Of a DNA stretch of 64,000 nucleotides, positions 20,462 through 31,785 are shown in pieces. Position 1 is the stretch's first letter. Every line of letters starts with the position of its first letter. The notes below the pieces were generated by a model. That model saw only the letters and a program-made list of their open reading frames with translations, made no database searches and was not told where the DNA came from. The DNA lies in assembly GCA_013339895.1 (NCBI GenBank), contig JABACO010000006.1, positions 12,019,299-12,083,298 of the forward strand. The letters are read 5' to 3'. This stretch comes from Ephydatia muelleri (lineage: Eukaryota; Porifera; Demospongiae; Spongillida; Spongillidae). Both the position numbers and the translations under genes were made by a program.

Positions 20462-23138
20462 TGATGACCAATGAAGGTCCAGCTCTTGACAGCAGAGCCC
20501 TTGCACAGGACCTCACCAAACTGAGGCTGAGTCTGCCATAAATTGAAGCAGTGGCCTGGGACTTGGTGCACCTCATGGGTATGGCCAGACGAGTGGCAAG
20601 ACGTGACAGTGTTTCCCTAGCCTCAGTAGCCATAAGTCTCCACTGCTAGTGGTGTGCATATCCAGCCCAACTCGGAGCACTTTGGGTCATTCAAAACATG
20701 CTTGCAACACTCCGCCACTAATGCTGCAGACCCTGCCGTCACTCCCGCTTCAGACAAAATAGAAGGGTTTAGCGGTGAGGTAATGGTATGATCAAATGCA
20801 GCTGGTTACCCAAGAGACCAGTTGGGGACCAGAACATCTGCCGGTCTGGTGTTGCATTTGTCATGCCCAAAGCCACTGCCAACCTCGACCTGGGCAGATA
20901 CATTAGCTCGCCTACAGTACTCCACAAAAACATCACGGAGTTTATTGTGGCGGGAAACCACATCGCCCCCATGCTTGCAAGTAATGGCATGGTGGCCCAA
21001 AGGATCCAAGGCTAGGGTGTGTAACCGGTTATCAGGTTATTCGCAAAAACCTATCCGTTCGAATAGCAACTTAGCATTACTCGGAAAAATCGATTAGTGA
21101 ATTTTATCTATTCGAAATAACCGGTTTATGTTTCTCCATTCGGAGGTATATAGGTATTCTTCGCCAGCATCGACAATATTCGAATACCTTTTTATACCAA
21201 AATCCGGATATGATTTTCAATCGATAATTATATAACTACGTCACTTTTGTTTTTACTATTTATACATGCATAACGACATTGGCAATAATTGAGTAAATAG
21301 ATAGTAATATAATGCAAATTATTTAATGTGCATCAATTGGGGATACAAAATATACAGCGTGTACTAGCTCAATACTGTTATCGTCGTCTTCAAGTAAGTA
21401 ACTAAGTTCATTTGTATATGCCACGAGTTGTGGTTATATTAAATTTATGTACCAGTATAAATTTATGTACCAGTATTACTTTGTTTTATTGTACAGTGGT
21501 ACGAAGTGAACATATCTGCTAGCGAGTGAAATAGAATGACAGACTTCTCACCCACTTCAAGTAAGTATGCGCGCTCTGTTTGAGTATGTGGAGGAATTAG
21601 AGAGCATTACGCAATCGTACTAATGGGAAATGTCATGTCCATTGCATTTAGCGAGAACGGAAATGGAGTGTTGTGGGATGATTGTAAGTGGAGTACGTGA
21701 TTGTATGTGATGCGGGGTGAGTTTATAATGGTGATGTCTGGTCTCAGTGGTTAGTGTTGGATGGTTAGGTTTACATTACTATTCATATGTACAAGTGCAT
21801 GGTAAAGACATATGTACAATTTATTAAACTCTATTTGGCAAACACATGCTACTGTAGACCTTTGTGTCTCTGTGTTTTAAACTGACATGCATAGCTCTAA
21901 TTTGGGTGCAAGACCAGGTGGATTTCTGTGCAGACATAAATTATCTTCTCAGCGTGCACTCCACAAGCACCATAACCTGAATAACCTAGGTATTCGGCAG
22001 GAAATTTGGGAAAACCTATTCAGAAAAATCGATTTTGTTTTTTTTTTAAACTATTCGGAAAAATCGATTTTCAGATCCACAAAAACCTAAAAAATCGATT
22101 AGTATTTTTAAAGTATTCGGAAAATCGATTTTCATTATGCAGGGGAGGTTACACACCCTATCCAAGGCAAGACTTGGACAGAAGGTGCAGTTGAAGCCCT
22201 GAGCCAAATCCATACCCAGCCACCATTTTAAGGCTACTTGGAATTCCGGAGGGTCCATGTGCAGGTTAAGACCTGGTGAGGGAAGAACTGAAAGCCAGGC
22301 TGCAGAATTGGGAGAAGAAACTGATAGCAAATGGGCTCTGCCAGGTAAGGATGAATGGTCAAAAAGAAGCTGATTCTCAATCTTACTAGACAGAGCATGC
22401 TGATGGCATGGTGAGGAGACAATGTCATCTAGAGTGGTGGTATCAGCAGATGGAATGAGTGCATTGAAGAGGTTCACTGAAGTAAGCAGGTGGGACATGG
22501 ACACTGAACACTGCTCAGATGCACTTACAGATGAAATATAGGCGACTGCTGAGTGGTGTGAAAGGCTACGTAGACCCAGCCTACCTCTAGCTCTGCTAAG
22601 AGAGAGTTGGGCCTGTTGCCAGGAATTGCCAAAGGCATCCACTGCAGTGCATGTCATTATAAAACATTTGCATTGCATCAGCCATAAGAGAGGGAGGAGT
22701 AGAATGAGCAAGACGTACCATCTTTCAGAAACTGCCACACTGACGAAGGAGAAGCACTGCCACCTGAGGATCCATAGAACCAACATCCTCCAACATGTGC
22801 AGAAGCTCCTGGCCTTTGCATGTTTCTGAGACGCATATTTGGCACAGAAGACAAAGTCACCAATTGGAGCACCTAGGATTTCAAAGTTGAGATCTTTTGA
22901 AGACTTCATCGCAGATGGGAAGATGCTCAAATCACCTGTACTGTATAATTCACATTTAGATGTGTTAACAGAAAGACCATTAGGAGGACCAAGGTCTTGA
23001 ACTATGGAGAGTGCACGTAACACTACCAGTTTGGGACCTGCTATGGCGCCATCATCAAGATACCACATATGGAACAACAACTCTGGGCAGTTGCTGGCTA
23101 TTGCCAAGACTACTCTGTGCAGCACAAGTGAGAATAGC
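20462..23138 (-). pseudogene. RLE retroelement family A, split by a hAT insertion
   Basis: The part at 22160-23138 (minus) includes the RT catalytic box FHMWYLDDGAIAGPK, VNTSKCELYSTGD, FEILGAPIGDFVFCAKY, TCTAVDAFGNSWQQAQLSLS, FQVALKWWLGMD and FNCTFCPSLALD. The element then stops at the hAT insertion (21013-22160) and resumes on the other side with DPLGHHAITCKHGGDVVSRH and RPADVLVPNWSLG, followed by a frame-broken tail down to about 20462. The two Cys of the zinc knuckle lie on one side of the hAT and the His/Cys on the other, so the hAT inserted into a once continuous gene. Confidence 0.8.
21013..22160. mobile_element. hAT-type element inserted in retroelement, perfect 8-bp TSD
   Basis: The ends are tagggtgtgtaaccgg and ggttacacaccctа-type inverse at 22147-22160, flanked on both sides by TCCAAGGC (21005-21012 and 22161-22168). 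Subterminal DNA is full of short palindromic words (attcgaata, aaaatcgattt). Internally there are two similar exon-end-like sites (cttcaagtaagt), one preceded by a short frame MTDFSPTS, and a 67-codon frame (21887-22090), but no DDE core. At 1148 bp it is a non-autonomous derivative. Confidence 0.85.
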
Positions 23139-23260
23139 ATTATAATTATTATTTTATTGGCAATGTATATGAGATAATTTAGCATGCAAAAAACAGTACA
23201 AAGGACAAATAATAATATATAATAATAACAACAATAGCGAAGGACAGTGATTGCTCTAGT

Positions 23261-24724
23261 CTCCAGCTCCAGGCTTGGTACCTAGATGATGGCATTCTAG
23301 CTGGCCCAAGGCCTGCTCTGCAGAGGGTTTTATCCCAGCTACAACAGGAAGGACCTTCCTTAGGGCTCTTCATCAACCTTCGCAAGTGTGAGATATTCAG
23401 TTCGAGGGATCTAGAGGGATTTCCAGAGCAGATGAAAAAGCCCTGTCTTGAAGTCCTGGGAATCCCAATTGGGGATGAGGAGTTCTGTACCACTTTTATT
23501 TCTGCTAAGTGTGTTGAGTCCAGAATGCTTCTTGATAAATTGGAGGAAGTTGGGGCAATTGACCCTCAAGTGGCACTAACTCTCATCCGTCTTTGTGGAG
23601 GGTTTTGTCGCCTCAACCACTTGGCTCGTGTAACCCCTCCATCCCTTTCTGCTAAGGCCCTGAGAATGTTTGATGAGGATGTTCGGCAATGCTTCTCGGC
23701 TTCAACAGGCATTGATACATCTGATGATGCCTGGCAACAGGCTCAGCTCAGCCTGAGCAAGGGTGGCCTGGGTTTAAGATCTCTCTCCCATCATGCAAGT
23801 GCAGCTTTTATTGCTTCTTTGTCATCCTCTGGCTCTGCATCAGATTCTGTCCAAAACCTGTCTGATACAGTTGGCATCTTCAATCATTTAGTCCCTGTAG
23901 CAGACAGCATACAAGTAGAAAGCTGCTATTCCCCAGAAAATACTATCACAGAAGCTGGATAACCACCTCTTTAGTTCACTCCTGGAAGCTTCCACCATTG
24001 CAAACAAGGTTCGTTTGCTGTCAGTCTCATCTCCCCACACAGCTTCTTGGCTTTCAGTACCACCTTGTGAGCGTCAGGGCCTCCACCTTGACCCATCACA
24101 GTTCCAAGTTGCTATCAAATGGTGGCTTCGTCTGGATACATCTGGTGGCACCCAGTGTGCCTTAATTGTGTCCAGAAAAAAGCCTTGACCCTCTTGGCCA
24201 TCACGCAACAACATGCAAGTGTAGGGGAGATGTTGTGTTCCGTCACAACAGGCTACGAGACATAGTGGCTGAGACCTGTCGCCGTGCCCATCTCAGCATA
24301 CATCTGGAAGTAGGTCAAAACCTTTCTCACGACCACAGCAATACACGCCCAGCAGACATACTTGTCCCTCATTGGTGTATGGGCAAGCCTGCAGCCCTGG
24401 ACCTATCCGTCACATCACCGCTTAAACCCAATTACCATACCAAAAGCGGGAGTGACAGCAACCGAGGAGAGAAAGCTCAAAGCCAATGTTGCTAAATGTG
24501 TGGATCTGGGATGGGTATGTGTTCCTGTAGTTGCGGAGTCCTACGGAGCATGGGGCCTGGAGGCAATGGATTTCTTTTAAAAACTTGCATCCCGCATGGC
24601 TACTTCTGTGGATAAATCGAAGTCTGTTGTCCTCCACGAGATTTATGGGAGGCTAAACATGCATATAGTAAGAGCCAATTCTACGGCAATACTGTCAAGG
24701 GGCATACCCCTTTGAATCTCTGTA
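23261..24724 (+). pseudogene. RLE retroelement family A, RT palm to C-terminus
   Basis: It starts at the RT catalytic box LQLQAWYLDDGILAGPRPAL and continues through FINLRKCEIFSSRDLEGFP, LEVLGIPIGDEEFC, LARVTPPSLSAKALRMFDED, STGIDTSDDAWQQAQLSLSK, FQVAIKWWLRLD, the knuckle with LDPLGHHATTCK, RHNRLRDIVAETCRRAHLS, RPADILVPHWCMGKPAALDL, and LGWVCVPVVAESYGAWGLEA. Frame breaks occur near 23940 and in the cttaaaccc run near 24423. Copy 2 lacks that last break. The RT fingers and N-terminus are missing. An AT-rich 3' end with attattaaaaataata follows the stop. Confidence 0.8.
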
Positions 24725-24914
24725 GTAATTTTTTGCGTGTTGTTGTTGTGTTAATAGTATTGCTGTTTGTGTACCTCGTGTATCTCATGTATGTATTTCA
24801 TTCATGTATTTATGTATTATTAAAAATAATAACTCACATCATTTCTGTTGTACCTGATTCCCAAAACAGTATTCTCTCTCTCTACTCCCTGGTTCAAGGA
24901 TTGTAAACCTATCT

Positions 24915-26216
24915 ATGGCCACTCTACTGGGTTCACCTTTAGGTGATGTGCCTGGTATTTCATCAGTACTTACTGAGAAGACTAATCTTCTAAAAATCAT
25001 GGGTGAGAGAGATTGCCACTCCTATCAACACATGATGCCTACCTTCTTTTGCGCCATTCCATTGCCCTTCCAAAGCTGCTGTACTGTCTTCGCAAGCACC
25101 ATGCTTCTTATCACCACAACTTCAGCAGTACGATGCTGTTCTCAAAACAATTATGTGCAACACCTTCAATATCCACCTCTCCAATGATCATTCTGCGTGG
25201 ACTCAAGCTGTTCTTCTGGTAAGACATGGTGGTCTTGGAATTAGGAGTGCTGTGCGGCTGGCACCTTCTGCCTACCTGGCTTCTGCTGCTGCCTCCTCCA
25301 CTTTAGTCCATCACATTCTTCTCCCAGTTCAGTGATATTAATTTACCCTGTTTTCAGGAAGCTCTTGCCTTATGGACCAACAGCTGTAACCAATCTCCTC
25401 CAGAAGGTATTACTTCCTATCATGGGACATACCGACAATCCTAGCCATCAAGGAAAATTTATTGAACTCAGCAACGAATGCGATATGAGTCATCCAAAAG
25501 TCGCCTTCTAGCTGCTTTTTCAGAAGAATCAGGCATTTGGCTTAATGCGCTGCCGTTATCTTCATTGGGTCACCGAATGGATGACTCCACCTTTCAGATT
25601 GCTGTCAGCCTCCTCTTGGCTTGGCATTTTGTAAACCACTCACTGTGGTTGTGAGGTCACTGCCTTTGCCACCCATGGCCTTAGTTGTGTTAAGAGTCAA
25701 GGTCGTTATCACCGTCATAGTTCTTTGAATGATATCATCCACAGGGCATCTCGAATTCCATCACGACTTGAACCCAGTGGAATCTCTCGTTCTGATGGTA
25801 AGAGACCAGATGGTGCTACCTTAGTTCCATGGAAATGTGGAAAACTTCTCGTATGGGATGCAACATGTGTGGACACCTATGCACCTTCTTATAGCAGAGT
25901 TGCATCACAGGAGGCAGGGGCAGTGGCTGACCAAGCTGAGAAACGGAAATCCGACAAATACTCAAATATGGACCCCAATATGTATCTGTTTGCTCCAGTT
26001 GTCATAGAAACATCGGGTGTGTTTGGAAAACAGACTCTTTCATTCCTAAAGGATCTTGCTTGTCGTGTTCGTAAGGTGTCAGGGGAAGTGAAGTCCTTTC
26101 CATATTTACTTCAACGCCTCGCTGTAGCCGTACAGCGAGGTAATGCTGTCTCAGTCCTGGGCACCTTTGCGAGCGAAGATTGCCTTGTTTTTGAGGACAG
26201 TGATACATATCATTAA
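24915..26216 (+). pseudogene. RLE retroelement family B, post-RT region
   Basis: Blocks in order: TLLGSPLGDVPGISSVLTEK, HDAYLLLRHSIALPKLLYCL, VRHGGLGIRSAVRLAPSAYL, RLLAAFSEESGIWLNALPLS, LGHRMDDSTFQIAVSL, then the intact 163-codon frame at 25725-26216. That frame carries NDIIHRASRIPSRLEPSGIS, KRPDGATLVPWKCGKLLVWD and ATCVDTYAPSYSR, the PD-(D/E)XK-type core, and ends QRLAVAVQRGNAVSVLG. The linker between thumb and endonuclease is frame-broken. The RT catalytic box is absent, so the copy is 5'-truncated. This is the best copy-1 sample of family B. Confidence 0.75.
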
Positions 26217-26404
26217 TTTATTTTATTTGTTGTAACTGTGTATATTATTATTAGAACAATAAAATAATTACCAGGCAGACGACGAAAATGCGTAAACATC
26301 CGGAACGTCCTCTCTCGCACTTCACCACCAGCCATTGACCCGAAACCCAGCGAGGCTGCCAACACTGTCCAGGAGGTTGATAAACCTGGGCTGCACAGGC
26401 AGAT

Positions 26405-28482
26405 ATGTGTTGTCCACGGGTGCAAGTAGCTTATTGCCCCATCAATGTGGAAAAACCACCTGAACCTCCACACGCAAAGCATCCTTCCAGGATCTGTTCC
26501 AGAAGTCTGGCTTGGCCAAAACAACATGGTCATCTGTTCTTACTGTTTTCACTTGGTTGCTTCTTCACATCTCCAATCTCATCATGGGAAATGCCCACTT
26601 AAACCTGCAAGCACTGGAGTACAACTAAGCCAAGATAGTCCATCCAATGCTGATGCCACAACTTAGCTACCTTCCTTTGAAGATGTGTGCCTGCTTCATT
26701 GCAGTACCATCCGACACATCCCTATCAAATCCAGGCCAGCATTCGCAGGTGTTTTATCTGCAGCATTCCATTCAATTTTACACGAAAACAGTGAGGAGGC
26801 TTGGCTGAAGTTTTTTATGCTCCCGAAGTGTGTACTTGTGGCTCCCAAACGGAGGGGACGTCATCACAAGCGTTTCCCCATCAACCACCTATGTGATTTA
26901 TGGTCCAAAGGCCAGTTTGGATTTCTATGGGAGCATGCATCTCAGCAAGTGACATCTAGAACCCGTCAAGCTCACACAAGTGGCTCAGATCACAACATGC
27001 TTAGCCATCGGGTTGGTAAAGGAGGGTTTATATGGAAAGGCCTGCCAAATGTTAACTTCATCAGGGGTTGCACCTAATAATGATACCACCTGGCAGCTTT
27101 TGCAGGCAAAACATCCTAAGGGCCCACCTCCAGTATGCCCACCAAACGACACATCAAATTTCCCTTCCATCCTCCCCAATACCTTTGACATTCTATCTGT
27201 CTTGAGGTCCTTTACCAAATCCACTGCTTGTGGTCCCTCCGGATTGCGGGTGCAGCATTTGCTTGATGCCACCGAAGTCCCAATGCAGTCATCCATCTGT
27301 TCATCCCTTAGAAGTATAGTGAACCTCTTGGCTACGGGTAGTGTTAGTAATGTCGTCTCCAAGTTCCTTGCTGGTGGAAATCTAACGGCCTTGACCAAAG
27401 ACAAACCTGGTTCTCCTCCTGATATTTGACCCATTGCAGTTGGCGAAACCCTTAGGCGTTTAGTAGGCAAGTGTCTATGCCAAATCACAAAGGGAAAGGC
27501 CTCGGATTACTTCTCACCTCATCAATTTGGGGTTGTCCCTCTGGTGCAGAGGTCAAGACATCCTCGGCTCCTTCTCCTAGACAGTAAAGAAGAGTATTGT
27601 ACATGGTTTGAGAAGTGGCATTGAGGAACATCAGAATGAGCAGGACTTTGTAGTGATGAAAATTGACTTGCGTAATGCATTTAATTTAGTCTCCCGTCAG
27701 GCACTTCTTGACGAGTTCCCTGAACTCCTCCAGTGGGCTGCATGGTGCTATGATCAACACCCTTTGCTCTGGTCTCCAATGGGAACTATAATGTCAGAAT
27801 CTGGAGTCCAACAGGGTGATCCCTTGGGCCCTCTTTTGTTCTGTTTGGTTCTGCAAAAAGTGTTATCAGCTATTGCATCTGATCCAAATTGTTTTGACCT
27901 TTTATTCCATGCCTGGTACATTGATGACGGCGTTATTGCTGGTTCAAAGCAAGCCGTTGTGCAGGCACTCAGTATCATTCAAGATCTTGGCCCACCACTA
28001 GGTCTCGTGATTAACTCCTCGAAATGTGAACTCTATGGGGATTGTGACCTTCAACCATTTCCATCAGAGATGAAAAAATGTAATGCGTTTAACTTTGAAA
28101 TTCTTGGGGCCCCGATTGGAGACACTATTTTCTGTGCAAAGTTTATTGCAGAGAAGAGAGCAGGTGCTTCCAAATTTTTGGCCCTGTTGAAGGAAGTTGG
28201 ATCCCTTGATTCCCAAGTAGCTTTGGTACTCCTGACCCAAAGTGTTCAGAGCTGGGTTGGGTGTGTATCCCACTTGCAATAGAGACTTATGGGAACTGGG
28301 GTAGGGAAGCCCAATCTACTTTCTCTCGCCTAGCTTCTCACCTGGCCATCATCACCTCTTCCCACAAAAGTAAGGTACTCACAGAGCTATACAGCAGGCT
28401 GAACTTCACCCTGGTTCGGGCTGTGTCTAGAGCCTTGTTGGCAAGATGTGCTCCCTCCCTTGGCCTCCAGGATATTGTTTGA
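26405..28482 (+). pseudogene. RLE retroelement family A, longest copy with internal deletion
   Basis: This is the only family A copy here with its N-terminal region. A C2H2-like part (CVVHGC, then MWKNHLNLH, ICSYCFHLVASSHLQSHHGK) precedes a linker (SIRHIPIKSRPAFAGVLSA-like, FFMLPKCVLVAPKRRGRHHK). Then come RT fingers (STACGPSGLRVQHLLDATEV, HQFGVVPL), and 27608-28282 holds a continuous RT segment with VVMKIDLRNAFNLVSRQALL, GVQQGDPLGPLLF and WYIDDGV. At about 28240-28262 the thumb (VALVLLTQSVQ) jumps directly to the C-terminal tail (SELGWVCIPLAIETYG in a shifted frame). The knuckle and endonuclease core were therefore deleted. AATAAA at 28572-28577 and an A-run mark the 3' end. Confidence 0.85.
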
Positions 28483-28639
28483 ATTTTTCTATGAAATGTG
28501 TTGTACGATTATGTATTAGTCCTTTTGTTTGTAATGTATATGTGTAATGTATTATGTTCAAATATATATTTAATAAACCCTTAAAAAAACACACACACAA
28601 TTTGTAATATATTTGCATGAAACAAGCATTGTCTATTCA

Positions 28640-28877
28640 AACCACAGTTGTTTTGGTTGGTAAACATATACCCAGACAAGAATTGCCCACGAATGGATCC
28701 GACGAGGGAATAGTTAAGCCTGCCATATGTTTCAGCCAGGACCTGACCCTTGTGGCAGGAAGAGGTAATGGCATTGTGGCAGGACACCAGATGGGAGAAG
28801 TTGTCATGAGCTTCCTTATCCCCACCCATTACCGTATGTCTCCACATCAAGTGGGACACAAACCCACCCCAGCTCAA
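28640..28877 (-). pseudogene. RLE retroelement family A, C-terminal tail fragment
   Basis: The minus-strand frame with LAETYGRLNYSLVGSIRGQF, and the upstream GWGGFVSHL (a shifted relative of LGWVCVPLAVE), match only the family A tail. It lies tail-to-tail with the plus-strand copy that ends at about 28590. Confidence 0.65.
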
Positions 28878-28893
28878 CAGTACTTATAAAAAT

Positions 28894-29209
28894 TTAAGAA
28901 ACAAAGAAAAAACACATAAACAAGAAAATAATAACAATAAACCTACATGTTACATCAATAAGGTCTGAGTACGAGATATATAGTTTAATAGAATTATCAA
29001 TTGTCCAGGGGGATTTATTGCGGTTTCCCTCCATCCCCCGGACGATCATTAAATGGAATAGCCCAATGTGACAGAGTGTGTCGACGACACGTAAATCAAC
29101 GCAGGCGTTTGGGACTGCCATAGCCATCTGATATGAGATCTGCTCTCAAAAGAAGGTATGTCACAAACAATTGCTAGGATATCTCCTTTGAGATACTAGT
29201 ACCTATTGG
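28894..29209. other. Spacer between retroelement tail and Merlin insertion
   Basis: No gene seen. It ends with the left target-site copy CCTATTGG (29202-29209) of the Merlin element. The corresponding stretch in copy 2 runs straight through the empty site. Confidence 0.5.
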
Positions 29210-29410
29210 GGTTCTTGTGTAGATTAGCCCCCCCCCCCTTTTAACTTTAGTACCCCCCTGTCTTTCAAGGGATGGTATGCAATCAAATCTAATCAACAAG
29301 TAATTACACAATGACACTATTACATAATATTACACAATATTACTGAAATCATCTCTCAAAGGTAAAGAAATTCAAATAAAAAGGTATCCTCAACCTATTG
29401 TGGATACTGT

Positions 29411-30350
29411 TCAGCTATGTGCAGTAATATTGTGTGTGTGCCCCTGTGTTGTGAAATGTAAGGAATGGTTGACAGTAAGATGCCTCAACCCGGTACTGGC
29501 TGATAACTGGTTGTATGAGCTCCATTCGTCACTGTAAACTGTACTACCAGGGCGGATGTATTGAGCTATCAGCGGAAGAAGTGTGTTGGCATCTCGTTGC
29601 TGTACTTCTACCAAAAAACATACTCCAGACACTCTTTCGATTCCGCCAAAAACCCAATGACCATCCACTTGCCTTCCTCTATTGTACTTCCGTTTACCGA
29701 ACGTACTTTCGTCAATTTCTACTCTATACCTGGGCCTCCAATTACTGAAGGATGGTCAATAAAATATTGTGCGCAAATGTCCCTCACGAAGTTGTACCAG
29801 TCAATAGACGTTTTGTTTGATATCTGCAATGATATGTACCAGGTAATCATTAGCCAGATGTTGAATTACCGAAATTATAGACTGAAGGAACTTACAGAGA
29901 GTTCAGAAGCCATCTTCCCTACAGGTGTTTTGGTCGACCAAAGATGAATTATTCGAAGGATTGTTGCAATTTCAAGGTGACTGCCTGATAGTGTTACAAC
30001 TGCTATAACTCGACAAATTCCAAGTACATATATCTATTTATACCTTCAAAAAATGTCCCGACACGCAAAGATAACCTCCTTCCGACACCCTTTTCTAGGG
30101 CAACGCCACCCCAATCCTTCTGGAACCTGTTCCTCTATCTGCAAGATTCATACCCCTTCCACATACCCCTTCCACAATGAGGACAATTCTTGGTGTCTGG
30201 AAGGAGGTGATGTCTTTGGGCCCAGTGGATTGCAGAATGACCATCACTAACAGCCACACAAAGATCTCCATACGATAGATTTCCAACCAGCCAAGGAGGT
30301 AACATTGCTTGCGCCATGAAAATCAACTTCTGAATGGCAAGAACCCACAC
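29411..30350 (-). pseudogene. Merlin/ISXO2-like transposase, frame-broken
   Basis: From 30350 down the minus strand: an N-terminal region with HHLLPDTKNCPHCGRGM, half of the usual zinc ribbon; a middle part with YISLQISNKTSIDWYNFVRD; the first catalytic Asp in VEIDESTFGKRKYNRGR; DGHWVFGGIERVSGVCFLVE; and the second Asp in YSDEWSSYNQ. After NHSLHF the sequence diverges, so the third catalytic residue (Glu of SVEGMW in the relative at 9468-9881) is lost. Frameshifts occur between the blocks. Not functional, but close enough to its parent to suggest recent mobilisation by a complete relative. Confidence 0.85.
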
Positions 30351-30504
30351 GATAAAGCTTATATACCTCTTTTTGACTATCTTTGAGAGATGATTTCAGT
30401 AATATTGTGTAATATTATGTAATAGTGTCATTGTGTAAATTACTTGTTGATTAGATTTGATTGCATACCATCCCGTGAAAGACAGGGGGGTACTAAAGTT
30501 AAAA

Positions 30505-30531
30505 GGGGGGGGGGGGGGGGGGGGGGGGGGG
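30505..30531. repeat. Poly-G run inside Merlin terminal repeat
   Basis: A run of about 27 G lies in the right terminal repeat; the left repeat has only about 10 C at the same position. Homopolymer length is unreliable here. Confidence 0.85.
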
Positions 30532-30846
30532 CTAATCTACACAAGAACCCCTATTGCAGCCCTTACTTACTTCATATGACCAGTCCAGCTTTTCTGCAGT
30601 CAAGAGTATGTCTAAAACTAATTACATCCCACACCATGACACTGGGACTTAGCTTGCCCTTTCCCCCCTCCCCTAATGCCAAAATCCCCTGCATCTGACC
30701 AAAGGCATTTGCGATTACAACACGCGTACATATGACGTTACTCGTTATTAATTAATTTAAGACAATTATTGTTGTAATTGCAATTAATAATGTAATATTT
30801 TAATTGTGAGTTCTTTTTCACCAAACTAGCTGCTGCTACGTGTATC

Positions 30847-31051
30847 ATGTCTGCGTCGTTGATTGCACCAAAAGATGTCAACCGATCTTCAATGCATTCT
30901 AGCTGGGCTCCTGGAGTGGGCGGCGGAGGAACGTCTTCTAGAAAGGGAGAGAGGAGCTTCAATACCAGTCTGCAGGCGACGGCGGGAGGCGCTAAGGCAC
31001 AGCTGGAATCATCCGGCATAGAGAAATCGTTCAAACAGCGAAAGAGCTTTG
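30847..31051 (+). CDS. LC3/ATG8 gene exon 1, second (copy 1) instance
   Basis: This exon is the same length as 50199-50403 and encodes the same 68 residues plus one base, ending SFKQRKSFG at a gtaagg donor. Only exon 1 and part of intron 1 exist in copy 1, because the sequence runs into the 1000-N gap at 32058. It should be treated as the other haplotype's copy of the LC3 first exon, or as an orphan exon if the duplication is real. Confidence 0.75.
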
Positions 31052-31748
31052 GTAAGGGTCGTGTTTGCGTGTGCCTTTTGTGAAAAAGACATGGTGAAGT
31101 GGCAGACTGTGGTGTGTGCTTGTACCCAGTGCTGGCGCGTTGCTTCCGCGAGGAATTAGACCGTGTGATATTGTCGACACTTCGTATGTGTCAATAAGCG
31201 ACGGCATTTACGAGCGCAGACGTAATGGCCGGCATTTCTTGTTGTCCTCGTGGTCGCACCTTTGTACCTGTTGGAACATGGCGTCACGCACCAGTGTCTC
31301 GTTATTTCTTCACCCTGTCGGTTGCTGCAGGCGTGTATTGTGAAATACGATGCTGTGGCAGAAGTTGTTGCCATAATGAGATGCAATGGCATTGCGGGTT
31401 TTCTGTGGTGTATTCATATTACGACACGTCTTTGTGAGGATGTTGTGATGAGGATGCTGAGAAAGATAGTGTGATGGGGATGGGGAAGAGAGCACGCCTG
31501 TCTTGGTGCCGGCACATCAGACTTTGAAGGCACTGGGGAGGGTTTGGTATTTTTTGTGGTGTTTGATAATAACTTTCACAGGAGTGTGTTTAAGGGTACA
31601 AGTGCCAGTTGATTTGCCCTTCAAACTCCCACAGCTCAAAATCATGGTGGCATTGTCTTTTGTTAGAGGTGTTGCCACCAGATTTAACCTCTGATAAAGT
31701 ACTGTGTCAACACATATTAGGGAGATGAGTGTGTGGTGTGTGTGTGTA

Positions 31749-31785
<37 letters not shown>

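Larger units (their letters stand above)
29210..30549 (-). mobile_element. Merlin-type DNA transposon, present only in copy 1
   Basis: The left end ggttcttgtgtagattag and right end ctaatctacacaagaacc are inverted repeats extending about 150 bp, with C and G runs inside them. The flanks are CCTATTGG (29202-29209) and CCTATTGC (30550-30557). The empty allele in copy 2 has a single CCTATTGC (49910-49917), so the target duplication is 8 bp with one later substitution, as in Merlin elements. The element is 1340 bp and carries a broken transposase gene on the minus strand. Confidence 0.9.

Noticed and set aside
26985-27488. 167-codon minus-strand frame
   Set aside because: Antisense shadow of the retroelement RT fingers region, which reads clearly on the plus strand; same for 47695-48198.
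17148-28877. A multi-gene defence or biosynthetic cluster
   Set aside because: All recognisable coding blocks here are broken parts of two retroelement families and DNA transposons; repeated motifs, not cooperating genes, explain the ORFs.
31116-31474. Frames in LC3 intron 1 that are conserved between the two copies (also 50468-50827)
   Set aside because: Conservation is explained by the near-identity of the whole segment; the frame differs by an indel between copies and no domain is seen.
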